From a virus, in the IMG/VR virus record IMGVR_UViG_3300020463_000158, positions 1 through 21,950 of that record: 21,950 bases of DNA; one strand, given 5' to 3'. Positions 9,239-15,933 of the stretch are shown here, piece by piece. The notes under the pieces were generated by a model. It saw only the letters and a list, made by a program, of their open reading frames with translations, was not told the origin of the DNA and did no database searches. Every line of letters begins with the position of its first letter. Position 1 is the first letter of the stretch. The position numbers and the translations under genes are program-made.

Positions 9239-9618
9239 TGGCATATTCAGACACAATCAAATACGTAGTAGGTGATACTAGACCTGTTATTAGTATAGCT
9301 TTGAAAGACAGCAACACAGCCGCTGCAGGTAAGACGCTTGACTCACAAGACTCTACTACTTGGGCGACTATATCACTTGCCGGTAATGATTATGTCAAGA
9401 TGTATATACGCAAAGTGGGCTCTACTACATTAGCGGCTACTCTTGAAGCTACTAATAAAAATGACAGTAATGGCACGGCTGACTTTACGCCTACTATAGC
9501 TACATTCGCTAGCGCTGGTACTTATGAAGGTGAGATAGAAATTAGTTACAGTAATGGAGGTATCATTCAAACTGTACACGAATTAGTCAGGTTTAATGTT
9601 AGGGACGATTTTAATTAA
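9238..9618 (+). CDS. BppU-like (baseplate upper protein) N-terminal-domain protein
   Basis: This 126-residue, probably all-beta protein begins MAYSDTIKYVVGDTRPVISI and continues with an LKD segment, YVKMYIRKVGSTTL, GTADFTP, and ASAGTYEGEIEISYSNGG, ending in VRFNVRDDF. The order 'GDTRPVI...LKD...aGtYegEieis...GG' is the pattern of the BppU/DUF2479 N-terminal domain, an Ig-like module that connects receptor-binding parts to the phage tail (assignment from memory). Here it stands alone instead of being fused to a fibre. It starts one base into the lysozyme stop (TGATG) with GGAG about eight bases upstream, and abuts the next gene in the same way. A role as tail-fibre adaptor is inferred from fold and position next to a large fibre. 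Confidence 0.7.
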   Translation: MAYSDTIKYVVGDTRPVISIALKDSNTAAAGKTLDSQDSTTWATISLAGNDYVKMYIRKVGSTTLAATLEATNKNDSNGTADFTPTIATFASAGTYEGEIEISYSNGGIIQTVHELVRFNVRDDFN

Positions 9619-9857
9619 TGCCTGTTTCACTTACTGCAGCCACAGAGCTGGAAGCAGTAGTTACCACAGTAGATGCTAATGTTGTAACTACCACTGTAGA
9701 TGCTAATGCAGTTACATCTAATGTATATGCAAATGCCATAACGTCAAATGTATTTGCAAGAGCAGTGTTGGTATTAGACGATCAAATAGACGAAATAGAT
9801 ATTATAGGTGAGTTAGTATTTAACCAGTATTTATTTAACACGCAGACCTTGGGGTAG
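9618..9857 (+). CDS. Small 9-residue-repeat protein of the tail-fibre block
   Basis: A 79-residue protein I cannot assign to a family. After a short leader, four nine-residue units run from residue 16 to 51: TTVDANVVT, TTVDANAVT, SNVYANAIT and SNVFARAVL. A degenerate fifth unit may precede them (about 7-15). Val and Ala recur at fixed positions (V18/27/36/45; A20/29/38/47), as expected for a beta-solenoid or trimeric beta-fibre stalk. An acidic segment, VLDDQIDEIDIIGEL, and a hydrophobic end, FNQYLFNTQTLG, follow. It starts one base into the previous stop and ends three bases before the large fibre gene. It may be a linker between the BppU-like adaptor and the fibre; this is inference. Confidence 0.68.
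   Translation: MPVSLTAATELEAVVTTVDANVVTTTVDANAVTSNVYANAITSNVFARAVLVLDDQIDEIDIIGELVFNQYLFNTQTLG
9663..9770 (+). repeat. Four tandem 27-bp coding repeats
   Basis: Codons 16-51 of the 79-residue protein form four imperfect 27-base units encoding a (S/T)(T/N)VxAxxxx pattern. The first two share the block gtagatgctaatg and adjacent act/acc codons, so they look like a recent duplication; the last two have drifted to V(Y/F)A(N/R)A. Period and register were counted by hand. Confidence 0.7.
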
Positions 9858-9860
9858 AAG

Positions 9861-12440
9861 ATGGGCGTAAAATTTGCTGATAAAGCAGCGACAACAATAA
9901 CAGGTGACATAGCGGCAGATGCTACCTCTGTTACTGTATCTAGTGTATCTGGTTTTCCTACTATAACAGGCGCAGGTGATTATTTTTATGCGACTATAGA
10001 ACGCGTAAATGACACTACTACTTATGAAGTAGTTAAAGTAACTAACTTATCTAGCACTACCTACACCATAGACCGCAGCGTCGAGAGTTCTTCTACCTTT
10101 TCTGCTGGCGATACATTCGCACTTCGCTTAAACGAGCACGCCCTTGTTGACCCTAGCTTACTACAAGCTGGGATTACTACAGATACTCTTACTGTTGATA
10201 ATGTCATAGTAAATGGCACAACTATTGGTCATACAGATGATACTGATCTTATGACTCTTACAGCTAATACATTAACGGTGGCTGGTGAAGTTGAGGCCAC
10301 TTCATTAGATATTAACGGAGCTGCCTCAATAGCTGGCGCTATAACAGATGTAACTGACTTAACCGCTTCAGGCACTGTAACTGCTGAGAAAATAGATTTA
10401 GAAAGTTCAGGTAATGAAATAACTCTAGGTGCTAGTAATGCCTCATCTATAAAACACGACGGGCATTTAAAGTTTAAAGTAGATAACAATACTATTTTTA
10501 AAGGGACTGACGGCAATACTTCTTTATTTAAAGTCCAGCCAGATGGCAGTACCGATGTTCTTATTGTCCGTGCTTCAGGCATAGATGTAACAGGTGAAGT
10601 TCAGGGCGATACGCTTGATATTGACGGCAACGCGGCCATCACTGGCACAGTCACGATTGATCCGCCTTTAGTTACAAGTGTAGCAGAAGGTCTTGGCGCT
10701 AAAGGCATCATCATGAAGCAAGGCGACTTGCGAATGAAAGTCGATGGCGATTACGATGCCGATGCCAGCACAAACAGCAAAGGTGGCTCAACCCAAAATA
10801 ACTCAAGGATTATCTTTGACTCAGAGCAACATGAACACGTTCAATCTGAAGGATTAGGTTATCAAAACCCCGCATTTGTTATACAAGCTAACTATAATCA
10901 TAATGCTGATAATGCTACTCACGGTACTACCGCAGGCGAAGAATATTTAGACGCTAATATATCACAGCTTGGATTAGGTAATTTGACCATAAGTTCTGGC
11001 AAGCTACAGCTTAGGGGTAAGCTAACTGGCGCAGATGATGGATCTCTTTCTAATGATGGCGCTGCTAGCGATGGTTTTTTTGGCCACGAGTCATTTATAG
11101 GCATGAGCATAGACGGTTCGGCAACAAATGGAACGCTTACTAATTTACATTTTGGTAGAATTAATGACAGCACTCAAAACATAAGACTACAACCTAGTGC
11201 GGGCGGCATTATTGTTGAAGGTATGGGAACTGCTGGATCGCCTACAGCTTCCAAATCAGACAGCGGAACAATTGGCACATTTAATGATGAGGACCTGATT
11301 ACGCTTGCCCAAAACCAAGTTACAGTAGCAGGCGAGCTCGAAGCAACTTCATTAGACATTAATGGTGCGGCTGATATTTTTAGTGACTTAACATTATCAG
11401 GTGCTGAAAAAAAGATAGATTTTACTGATAGCACAGCAAGAAATAATGCTGAGCCAAACATACAATACGCAGGTAACTTCGTAATCAAGTCAACTGGTTC
11501 TACGGTTAATAATGGTTTTAGCATTATAAACGCAGATGCTAACCCTAAAATATTTGAAGCTATTTTAGAAACAAGTGCTACTTACAGTGTGCCTACAAGT
11601 GGACCATCTATTAAGAAAAAAGGCATTCAAGTTTTTGAAACAATAGCCGCAAAAAGAAATTTAGTTGCTGGTGGAAAAGGTCAAGACGGAGCAGATCAAG
11701 GGACTGTTTATATAGGGTGCGATATAGATTCAGAAGGTGATTCAGTTGCTAGTGGTGGCGATGCACAATTAATATTTGAAACACACGATGGCGGTGATGA
11801 TGGTCAAAGAAGCTTAATTTTTATTAAACCGCCATCGTCCTTAGCTTCCAATAAGACAATAACTTTGCCTTCGTCAACAGGAACACTAGCACTAACATCT
11901 GATATTACTGTTACCGCAGACAGCACAACAACATTTACAAACAAGTCTATTAGTGGCGAGCAGATTAATTCAGGAACTGTCGCAGCCGCAAGAGTAGCAA
12001 CCCTTAATCAAGACACCACAGGTAACGCAGCCACAGCTACCATCGCTAAAGGTGCGGCAGTAATACATAGCCAAAGCACAGACGGCTCAACGATTGGACA
12101 CGCAACTGTAGCTGGGTATGTTGGCAAAACAGTTGTCTATACAAACACTGGTGATAGCAGTAGTTTAACTTTAGGCGTTCCACAATGTACAGAAGATGTT
12201 GCTATAGGCGAGCAGATACATTTAGTCAATGCTTCAACTGGTTCAGGTGCATCCGCTAAAATAATATTTGATTTAAATGAAAGTGGTGATGCACAAAACA
12301 TAAATATATGCACAGGTGCTACTGTAGCAGATGTTGGCACAACCGACCCACATATTGTTGCTGGCGGTGTTGCTACTTTAGTTGCAGTAGCCGCAAATGA
12401 ATGGATTCTATTTGGTTCTGGAGTGGTAGATAACTCATGA
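9861..12440 (+). CDS. Tail fibre protein
   Basis: This 859-residue protein has the make-up of a long trimeric phage fibre. Residues 1-95 contain SVSGFPTITGAGDYFYATIE and a following region with EVVKVTN, YTIDRSVESSSTF, GDTFALRLN; this is a common N-terminal module of marine-phage fibres. From about 125 to 520 the sequence is rich in Asp/Gly/Ser/Thr with repeated VxGEVxATSLDINGAA-like units. It then has KTITLPSSTGTLALTSD (around 670), a marker often seen in fibre shafts, and a beta-rich C-terminus ending EWILFGSG. No S74 chaperone-protease end is recognised. ATG 9861 follows a purine-rich ggggtagaag stretch. The protein probably binds the host receptor; the last roughly 120 residues are the best candidate for the tip. 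Confidence 0.85.
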   Translation: MGVKFADKAATTITGDIAADATSVTVSSVSGFPTITGAGDYFYATIERVNDTTTYEVVKVTNLSSTTYTIDRSVESSSTFSAGDTFALRLNEHALVDPSLLQAGITTDTLTVDNVIVNGTTIGHTDDTDLMTLTANTLTVAGEVEATSLDINGAASIAGAITDVTDLTASGTVTAEKIDLESSGNEITLGASNASSIKHDGHLKFKVDNNTIFKGTDGNTSLFKVQPDGSTDVLIVRASGIDVTGEVQGDTLDIDGNAAITGTVTIDPPLVTSVAEGLGAKGIIMKQGDLRMKVDGDYDADASTNSKGGSTQNNSRIIFDSEQHEHVQSEGLGYQNPAFVIQANYNHNADNATHGTTAGEEYLDANISQLGLGNLTISSGKLQLRGKLTGADDGSLSNDGAASDGFFGHESFIGMSIDGSATNGTLTNLHFGRINDSTQNIRLQPSAGGIIVEGMGTAGSPTASKSDSGTIGTFNDEDLITLAQNQVTVAGELEATSLDINGAADIFSDLTLSGAEKKIDFTDSTARNNAEPNIQYAGNFVIKSTGSTVNNGFSIINADANPKIFEAILETSATYSVPTSGPSIKKKGIQVFETIAAKRNLVAGGKGQDGADQGTVYIGCDIDSEGDSVASGGDAQLIFETHDGGDDGQRSLIFIKPPSSLASNKTITLPSSTGTLALTSDITVTADSTTTFTNKSISGEQINSGTVAAARVATLNQDTTGNAATATIAKGAAVIHSQSTDGSTIGHATVAGYVGKTVVYTNTGDSSSLTLGVPQCTEDVAIGEQIHLVNASTGSGASAKIIFDLNESGDAQNINICTGATVADVGTTDPHIVAGGVATLVAVAANEWILFGSGVVDNS
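10236..10325 (+). repeat. Fibre-shaft repeat, copy 1
   Basis: This segment of the fibre gene encodes DDTDLMTLTANTLTVAGEV then EATSLDINGAA. It pairs with copies at 10587-10637 (shorter, VTGEVQGDTLDIDGNAA) and 11286-11372 (DEDLITLAQNQVTVAGEL then EATSLDINGAA). The protein match is much closer than the DNA match because third codon positions differ. Confidence 0.75.
10587..10637 (+). repeat. Fibre-shaft repeat, short copy 2
   Basis: This encodes VTGEVQGDTLDIDGNAA, a shortened and more divergent version of the unit at 10236-10325 (VAGEVEATSLDINGAA). It lies between the two longer copies. Confidence 0.55.
11286..11372 (+). repeat. Fibre-shaft repeat, copy 3
   Basis: This encodes DEDLITLAQNQVTVAGEL followed by EATSLDINGAA. 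The latter 11 residues are identical to the 10236-10325 copy although the codons differ (for example aac gga gct against aat ggt gcg). It lies about 1 kb downstream of the first copy within the same fibre. Confidence 0.75.
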
Positions 12441-12916
12441 TAGGCGTAACTGCAAGCGCAGGGGCGCAAATAGACTTAACTTTTCTGACCGTTGGTCGCA
12501 GAGCAACTATAGTATCATTAGGTAAATTTTCGTCAACGTACTTTCACTATGGTTTTAGCACTACAACTTCGTTTACTCCAGCAGGCAGTGTAACCAAATC
12601 TAGTTTAGAAACAGCAGGTAACACTTCTCATGAATTACTACAGATACAGCATGTTTCTAACTCAAGTGGTGGTGCAGTAGGTTTAAATTTCCAGTTGCAA
12701 GGTACAGTTGCAGATACTGATGTAGGGGGGTTTAAAACTTTGGTTATGACTAACACAAGCACTGGTCAGGAAAACAAACTATCAAGAAGTGCAAGATATT
12801 CTTATGGTACTCCAGGTTCACTTTGGACTTGGAGTTATGTAAGCAATTTACTTAGCAACGCATATAACAACGGCCAACTATTGGCTGTAGAATTAAGGAG
12901 TGATGATGGCGTATAG
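12437..12916 (+). CDS. Unrecognised beta-rich protein downstream of tail fibre
   Basis: I do not recognise this 159-residue protein. It is rich in Ser, Thr, Gly and aromatics with alternating strand-like patterns, such as AQIDLTFLTVGRRATIVSLG (about 10-29), FHYGFSTTTSF, VGLNFQLQGTVADTD and SLWTWSYVSN. There is no signal peptide, membrane segment or cysteine. ATG 12437 overlaps the fibre stop in an ATGA, and the end overlaps the next gene by 11 bases, so the three are probably translated together. Position directly after the fibre suggests a second adhesin, fibre cap or fibre-associated subunit. This is inferred from context only. Confidence 0.7.
   Translation: MIGVTASAGAQIDLTFLTVGRRATIVSLGKFSSTYFHYGFSTTTSFTPAGSVTKSSLETAGNTSHELLQIQHVSNSSGGAVGLNFQLQGTVADTDVGGFKTLVMTNTSTGQENKLSRSARYSYGTPGSLWTWSYVSNLLSNAYNNGQLLAVELRSDDGV
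12895..12900 (+). promoter_or_regulatory. Shine-Dalgarno AAGGAG deciding the start at 12906
   Basis: AAGGAG ends five bases before ATG 12906, an ideal spacing. Two other in-frame candidates, GTG 12900 and ATG 12903, are too close to it, so the start is placed at 12906. The site lies inside the coding end of the upstream gene. Confidence 0.7.
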
Positions 12917-13427
12917 ATGTGAATGGCTAAGTGATTACCCTGAAGCAGACTTTGATCGTTGCTACGAAGAATGCAAAGATAAGATAGATGCGGGTGGTAC
13001 TTTAATATATCCAGATGATGTGACGACTGACGCAGAAAAGCTAGCATGGATAAAGTCAGAGATAGCACATTTATCTACTTTTTCTGAGTATAAAATCATA
13101 GGCTATTACGATGATGATTTATTATACGCTATGTGGTTTGGTTTAAAGATAGGCACACAATGGACAGATAAATTTCAGCTATTTGGCAAAAACAAGGCAG
13201 GTTCTAGGTCATATTTATACGACAGGGATAACTGGGCGCAAGTTATAAATGCTTTTATTAAAGCCGATGGAATGACAACGATACTGGCGAACCCAATAAG
13301 TAGAGGTGGAGCAGACGTATACTGCGACACTATACCAACACTACGAGAAGATCAGTCTTTGACTAGGGACAATACAGTTACTGCACCCGACAACCATACT
13401 TACGCACAAAATGTGATTACACTATGA
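12906..13427 (+). CDS. Unrecognised 173-residue soluble protein following the tail fibre
   Basis: The product starts MAYRCEWLSDYPEADFDRCY and contains GGTLIYPDDVTTDAEKLAWI, a central EYKIIGYYDDDLLYAMWFG strand-like region, then NWAQVINAFIKADGMTTIL, and ends in HTYAQNVITL. The alternation of strands and helices, with a GYYDDDLLYAMW stretch followed by a helix, loosely recalls small alpha/beta enzymes of the acetyltransferase type, but no diagnostic acyl-CoA loop is visible, so I do not assign it. There is no signal peptide or membrane segment. It differs in composition from its fibre-like neighbours, being acidic, richer in aromatics and containing cysteines. It may be a fibre assembly helper or modifier. 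The start is set by AAGGAG at 12895-12900. Confidence 0.68.
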   Translation: MAYRCEWLSDYPEADFDRCYEECKDKIDAGGTLIYPDDVTTDAEKLAWIKSEIAHLSTFSEYKIIGYYDDDLLYAMWFGLKIGTQWTDKFQLFGKNKAGSRSYLYDRDNWAQVINAFIKADGMTTILANPISRGGADVYCDTIPTLREDQSLTRDNTVTAPDNHTYAQNVITL

Positions 13428-13603
13428 CTATTAAAGAATTACTAGCAAAATTAGAAAAACATGAAGAAATCTGCGCTGTCAGGCTAGAGGCTATTGATAA
13501 GCGACTTGATGAGGGCGCAAAAAGATTTGTGCGATTAGAACAATACATATTAGGAATATATGGTGCGATTTTTATTACTTTTGTTGCTGATAAGTTCATC
13601 TAG
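13424..13603 (+). CDS. Small coiled-coil protein with C-terminal membrane segment (XhlA-like architecture)
   Basis: A 59-residue frame starts with ATG 13424, which overlaps the previous stop in an ATGA, and ends at TAG 13601-13603. The product has a charged amphipathic helix, MTIKELLAKLEKHEEICAVR through RLDEGAKRFVRLEQ (1-40), then a hydrophobic segment YILGIYGAIFITFVADKFI (41-59). A charged helix followed by one C-terminal membrane span is the layout of XhlA-type phage haemolysin/holin-associated proteins and of some other small phage membrane proteins; the sequence itself is not diagnostic. Its last 44 bases overlap the next gene in another frame. It opens the membrane/secreted cassette. 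A lysis-accessory or membrane-anchoring role is possible. Confidence 0.68.
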   Translation: MTIKELLAKLEKHEEICAVRLEAIDKRLDEGAKRFVRLEQYILGIYGAIFITFVADKFI

Positions 13604-14204
13604 CTTTGGACAGACAGATAGTGGTAACAGTTCAACGCAATCTGGTGACTTAAATACTAACCAACAGGGGGCTACGGTTGACAGTAACAATGAGACTGTA
13701 ACCAATACTAACCAGTACAATGGCGCAGGTAGTGCTAGCGAAATACCCGTAGCCTCAGCAGTAGCGCCAAGCCTGATGTCGGGTGGCAACGATAGTTGTT
13801 TGAAGAGTTTAAGTGGTGGAGTTTCCACGTTACAAATTGGTGTAAGTGCCGGTAGGTATCAGATAGACCATGACTGCAACAGAAGAAAAGACGCTCAAAT
13901 GCTGTTTACGTTAAATATGAAAATAGCTGCAATAACCAGAATGTGCCAAAGTGATGATGTATGGTTATCAATGTTTGAGTCAGGGACACCATGTCCCCTT
14001 GTTGTAGCCGGTAAGGTGGTTGCGGGTAAGAATGCGTACCTAATGATGAAGCGTAAACCCACATTATTTGTAAGGGGATATAAAGGTAACAAGGAATATT
14101 TCGATGTCGCGTTAGGCATCAATGGAGAAAACGGAAATGGCGATGAAAAAGAAGATACTAGCGGTAAGTCTGTTAGCGAGCGTTTCCGCACCACTAAGCG
14201 GTGA
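13560..14204 (+). CDS. Secreted protein with signal peptide, Asn/Gln-rich segment and four-cysteine domain
   Basis: The 214-residue product begins with a Sec signal peptide, MVRFLLLLLLISSSSFG, with likely cleavage after Gly17; no lipobox Cys is present. Residues 18-60 are rich in Asn, Gln, Ser, Thr and Gly (TQSGDLNTNQQGATV, TNTNQYNGAGSAS), with a spacing loosely like curlin repeats (QxGxxN). A compact domain follows with Cys80, Cys106, Cys129 and Cys145 (NDSCLK, DHDCNRRKDAQ, RMCQSDD, GTPCPL), which could form two periplasmic disulfides. From memory, 'NCxxxKxA...lCqd...GtPCP' domains occur in other phage proteins of unknown role. The charged C-terminus overlaps the signal-peptide region of the next gene. 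ATG 13560 follows TAGGA. Export is well supported; function is unknown. Confidence 0.75.
   Translation: MVRFLLLLLLISSSSFGQTDSGNSSTQSGDLNTNQQGATVDSNNETVTNTNQYNGAGSASEIPVASAVAPSLMSGGNDSCLKSLSGGVSTLQIGVSAGRYQIDHDCNRRKDAQMLFTLNMKIAAITRMCQSDDVWLSMFESGTPCPLVVAGKVVAGKNAYLMMKRKPTLFVRGYKGNKEYFDVALGINGENGNGDEKEDTSGKSVSERFRTTKR
14124..14127 (+). promoter_or_regulatory. GGAG ribosome site favouring the start at 14137
   Basis: GGAG ends nine bases before ATG 14137. The in-frame ATG 14122 overlaps the site itself, and ATG 14143 lies 15 bases away. The 14137 start gives MAMKKKILAV, a proper positively charged signal-peptide beginning. Confidence 0.5.
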
Positions 14205-15213
14205 TACCGGCGTTTATTACCCTCAAGCAATTACATTTGGGGCGCTAATAGACCCAAACATAAACCCTTTGCGCCCAGCAGGTGATTTTGTTGAGATACA
14301 AGAGCTAGTCAATACCGCTAATTACATTAATACACAGGTCAGTGATGCTCAAGCCAGCGTAGTCGAGATGGCTTTAGGCGTACCAACTGACCCTACAGGC
14401 GTTGCAGGTACTATTGTACCAGTAGCGGGTAGGACAGATAGCCATAAAATCGACTTATTAGAAGTCGCGTACTACAATCAATCTATATTAGATACGGCTA
14501 ACGCTAATTATTACTCAGCAGAACACTTACTGGTGGATAGTTATGAAGAGAATATGGATCAAATGGAAGCGGCTATTGAGTTATTCTCAGGTGCAGCTAC
14601 AGAAATTTCAAAGGCAGAAGCAATATATACAGAGGCTATTAACGCTCAAACTGATGAAGACCGCATCCAGTTACAAAATTACATTCGTGCGAATGATGTA
14701 CAAATTGACCAATCAACAGTCGTTACATTCAACCAATCACTTGATCTTATTGAAGATAAAGCACAAGCGGCTAGTGCAAGCCTATGGGCAAGCCAAGATA
14801 GCGCAACCCTTGCAATGATCAACCACGATGGTATTGCCACATTATCTAACATGACCAATTCTACAGTGGCTTACGATGCTTGGTCAGATCAAATGACCAT
14901 CACATGGGATAACGCTACTGACACTGTTCTGCAAGGCGTATTCTTTAACAATGCAGACAATATAGGGTGGACGCAGGCGACTACAGAGGTCTATGACGGC
15001 TTTTACGGTGATACTCCTCCTGTTACTATTAATGAAATGTACAGCGCTTACAGTTACGGTTCTGGTGAAACAGTAGCTTCTATGGGGTCTGGTTATAATA
15101 TAAACGCTAAATTGTATGACCCAGTGCAGTTAGTGCAAGATGTTTTAGATGTTCAAAACGAAACGCCTACTACACAGTTCAATAACGAAAATGGCAATCT
15201 TGGAGGGTTATAA
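14137..15213 (+). CDS. Secreted helical protein with signal peptide, unknown function
   Basis: Start 14137 gives 358 residues; 14122 and 14143 are in-frame alternatives. A signal peptide, MAMKKKILAVSLLASVSAPL, has cleavage likely between about 17 and 22. A short mature N-terminus, DTGVYYPQAITFGALIDPN, follows, then a long mostly helical region (about 45-225) rich in Ala, Gln, Glu and Asn (VEMALGV, ELFSGAATEISKAEAIYTEA, AQAASASLWASQDSATLAM). The final third looks beta-rich with many Asp, Asn and Tyr residues and repeated YSYGSGE/GSGYN motifs. No Cys or catalytic motif is recognised, and I cannot name a family. The first 68 bases overlap the preceding secreted-protein gene. Adjacent genes for two exported proteins suggest they work together in the periplasm or in the particle's envelope-spanning parts. 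Confidence 0.75.
   Translation: MAMKKKILAVSLLASVSAPLSGDTGVYYPQAITFGALIDPNINPLRPAGDFVEIQELVNTANYINTQVSDAQASVVEMALGVPTDPTGVAGTIVPVAGRTDSHKIDLLEVAYYNQSILDTANANYYSAEHLLVDSYEENMDQMEAAIELFSGAATEISKAEAIYTEAINAQTDEDRIQLQNYIRANDVQIDQSTVVTFNQSLDLIEDKAQAASASLWASQDSATLAMINHDGIATLSNMTNSTVAYDAWSDQMTITWDNATDTVLQGVFFNNADNIGWTQATTEVYDGFYGDTPPVTINEMYSAYSYGSGETVASMGSGYNINAKLYDPVQLVQDVLDVQNETPTTQFNNENGNLGGL
15202..15207 (+). promoter_or_regulatory. Strong ribosome site GGAGGG before the 76-residue membrane protein
   Basis: GGAGGG lies within the last codons of the secreted-protein gene and ends five bases before ATG 15213. This is one of the strongest ribosome sites in the window and suggests independent re-initiation for the small membrane protein. 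Confidence 0.65.
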
Positions 15214-15443
15214 TGCACATAAGAAGAAGCGTCTTAGCTATAGTTTGGGTAGGCACTCTAATCATCGCCTTTTGCGTAGGCATTAACTACGAAAAGAAAG
15301 ACAGTGAAATAGCTCTTGCTAACGCCAGTACATTGATAGGAGATATATGTAAATGGGTTATTCTAGAGGAAGATAACTACTTCGGTGGATGGCCTATGAT
15401 ATGCAGAGATTTAAAAGTCCAAGGGCATTTGGATGGGCATTGA
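15213..15443 (+). CDS. Small membrane protein with N-terminal anchor
   Basis: This 76-residue product has MHIRR, then a hydrophobic helix SVLAIVWVGTLIIAFCVGI (6-24), followed by a polar part of about 50 residues containing YEKKDSEIALANAS, CKWVILEEDNYFGGW and PMICRDL. Basic residues before the helix predict N-in, C-out topology, putting Cys46 and Cys64 in the periplasm, where they could pair. Its layout fits a small spanin-like or membrane-accessory protein, but no coiled coil or proline-rich part identifies it as Rz. ATG 15213 shares a base with the previous stop (TAATG), and the end overlaps the next gene by 11 bases. I do not recognise a family. Confidence 0.72.
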   Translation: MHIRRSVLAIVWVGTLIIAFCVGINYEKKDSEIALANASTLIGDICKWVILEEDNYFGGWPMICRDLKVQGHLDGH

Positions 15444-15930
15444 AGATATTGAATTAGATGTAGGCGGCACTAAGTTTAAGGGTATTTATATTGCTATCCT
15501 TATGTCTTTTGCTACTACTATTGGCGGTGGTATATGGGCGGCGAGCGAGTTCGTGTCTCGCATTGATAATATAGAGGCTAACTTAGAAGCAACTATTGAG
15601 TCTATACCTGATATTGAACCTATGGAGTTAGAATTAGCTTCCATTCGCACTAAAATAGAGGATAATGATCTTGGGCATTTGCAAGGTAAGCTCGCTGAAC
15701 TTGACACATTACTTAATAGCATAAAAGAGCGACAAGCTGAAGTCTTGTCAAATGCCTCAGAATCTACAGCTAAAGTCAATGCGATGGAAAAAGATTGGAT
15801 TGAGGTTAGAAATGAGTACAAGGCTATGGCTGACATGATTAAAAAGTTTGAGCAGGATGTTCAAACTTTTAAACGCGAAGTTGATGATCTATGGAAAGGT
15901 CTTGATGCCGCATCATCACCATTAGGATAA
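15433..15930 (+). CDS. Membrane-anchored coiled-coil protein
   Basis: The product is 165 residues. Residues 1-16 are a short polar lead (MGIEDIELDVGGTKFK), 17-37 are a membrane helix (GIYIAILMSFATTIGGGIWA), and 41-155 are a long, highly charged helix with heptad-like spacing: IDNIEANLEATIES, LQGKLAELDTLLNSIKERQ, KKFEQDVQTFKREVDDL. One anchor plus a long coiled coil is the general shape of an inner-membrane spanin (Rz-like), but similar anchored coils occur in marine phages without assigned function, and here the anchor is not at the very N-terminus. The gene overlaps its upstream neighbour by 11 bases and leaves three bases to the next gene. Membrane anchoring is well supported; a lysis or envelope-bridging role is inferred. 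Confidence 0.75.
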   Translation: MGIEDIELDVGGTKFKGIYIAILMSFATTIGGGIWAASEFVSRIDNIEANLEATIESIPDIEPMELELASIRTKIEDNDLGHLQGKLAELDTLLNSIKERQAEVLSNASESTAKVNAMEKDWIEVRNEYKAMADMIKKFEQDVQTFKREVDDLWKGLDAASSPLG

Positions 15931-15933
15931 ATT

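Noticed and set aside
10229-12469. Minus-strand frames opposite the tail fibre (for example 10229-10582, 11174-11524, 12137-12469)
   Set aside because: They are antisense to a well-supported fibre gene and have no domain pattern of their own.
12437-13427. Diversity-generating retroelement target
   Set aside because: No reverse transcriptase and no template repeat can be seen in the window, and the 3' ends of these genes are not recognisably paired with another copy.
14543-14818. 91-residue plus-strand frame within the secreted helical protein gene
   Set aside because: It is a frame-shifted shadow of a repetitive Gln/Ala-rich coding region, rich in K, Q and L, with no independent signal.
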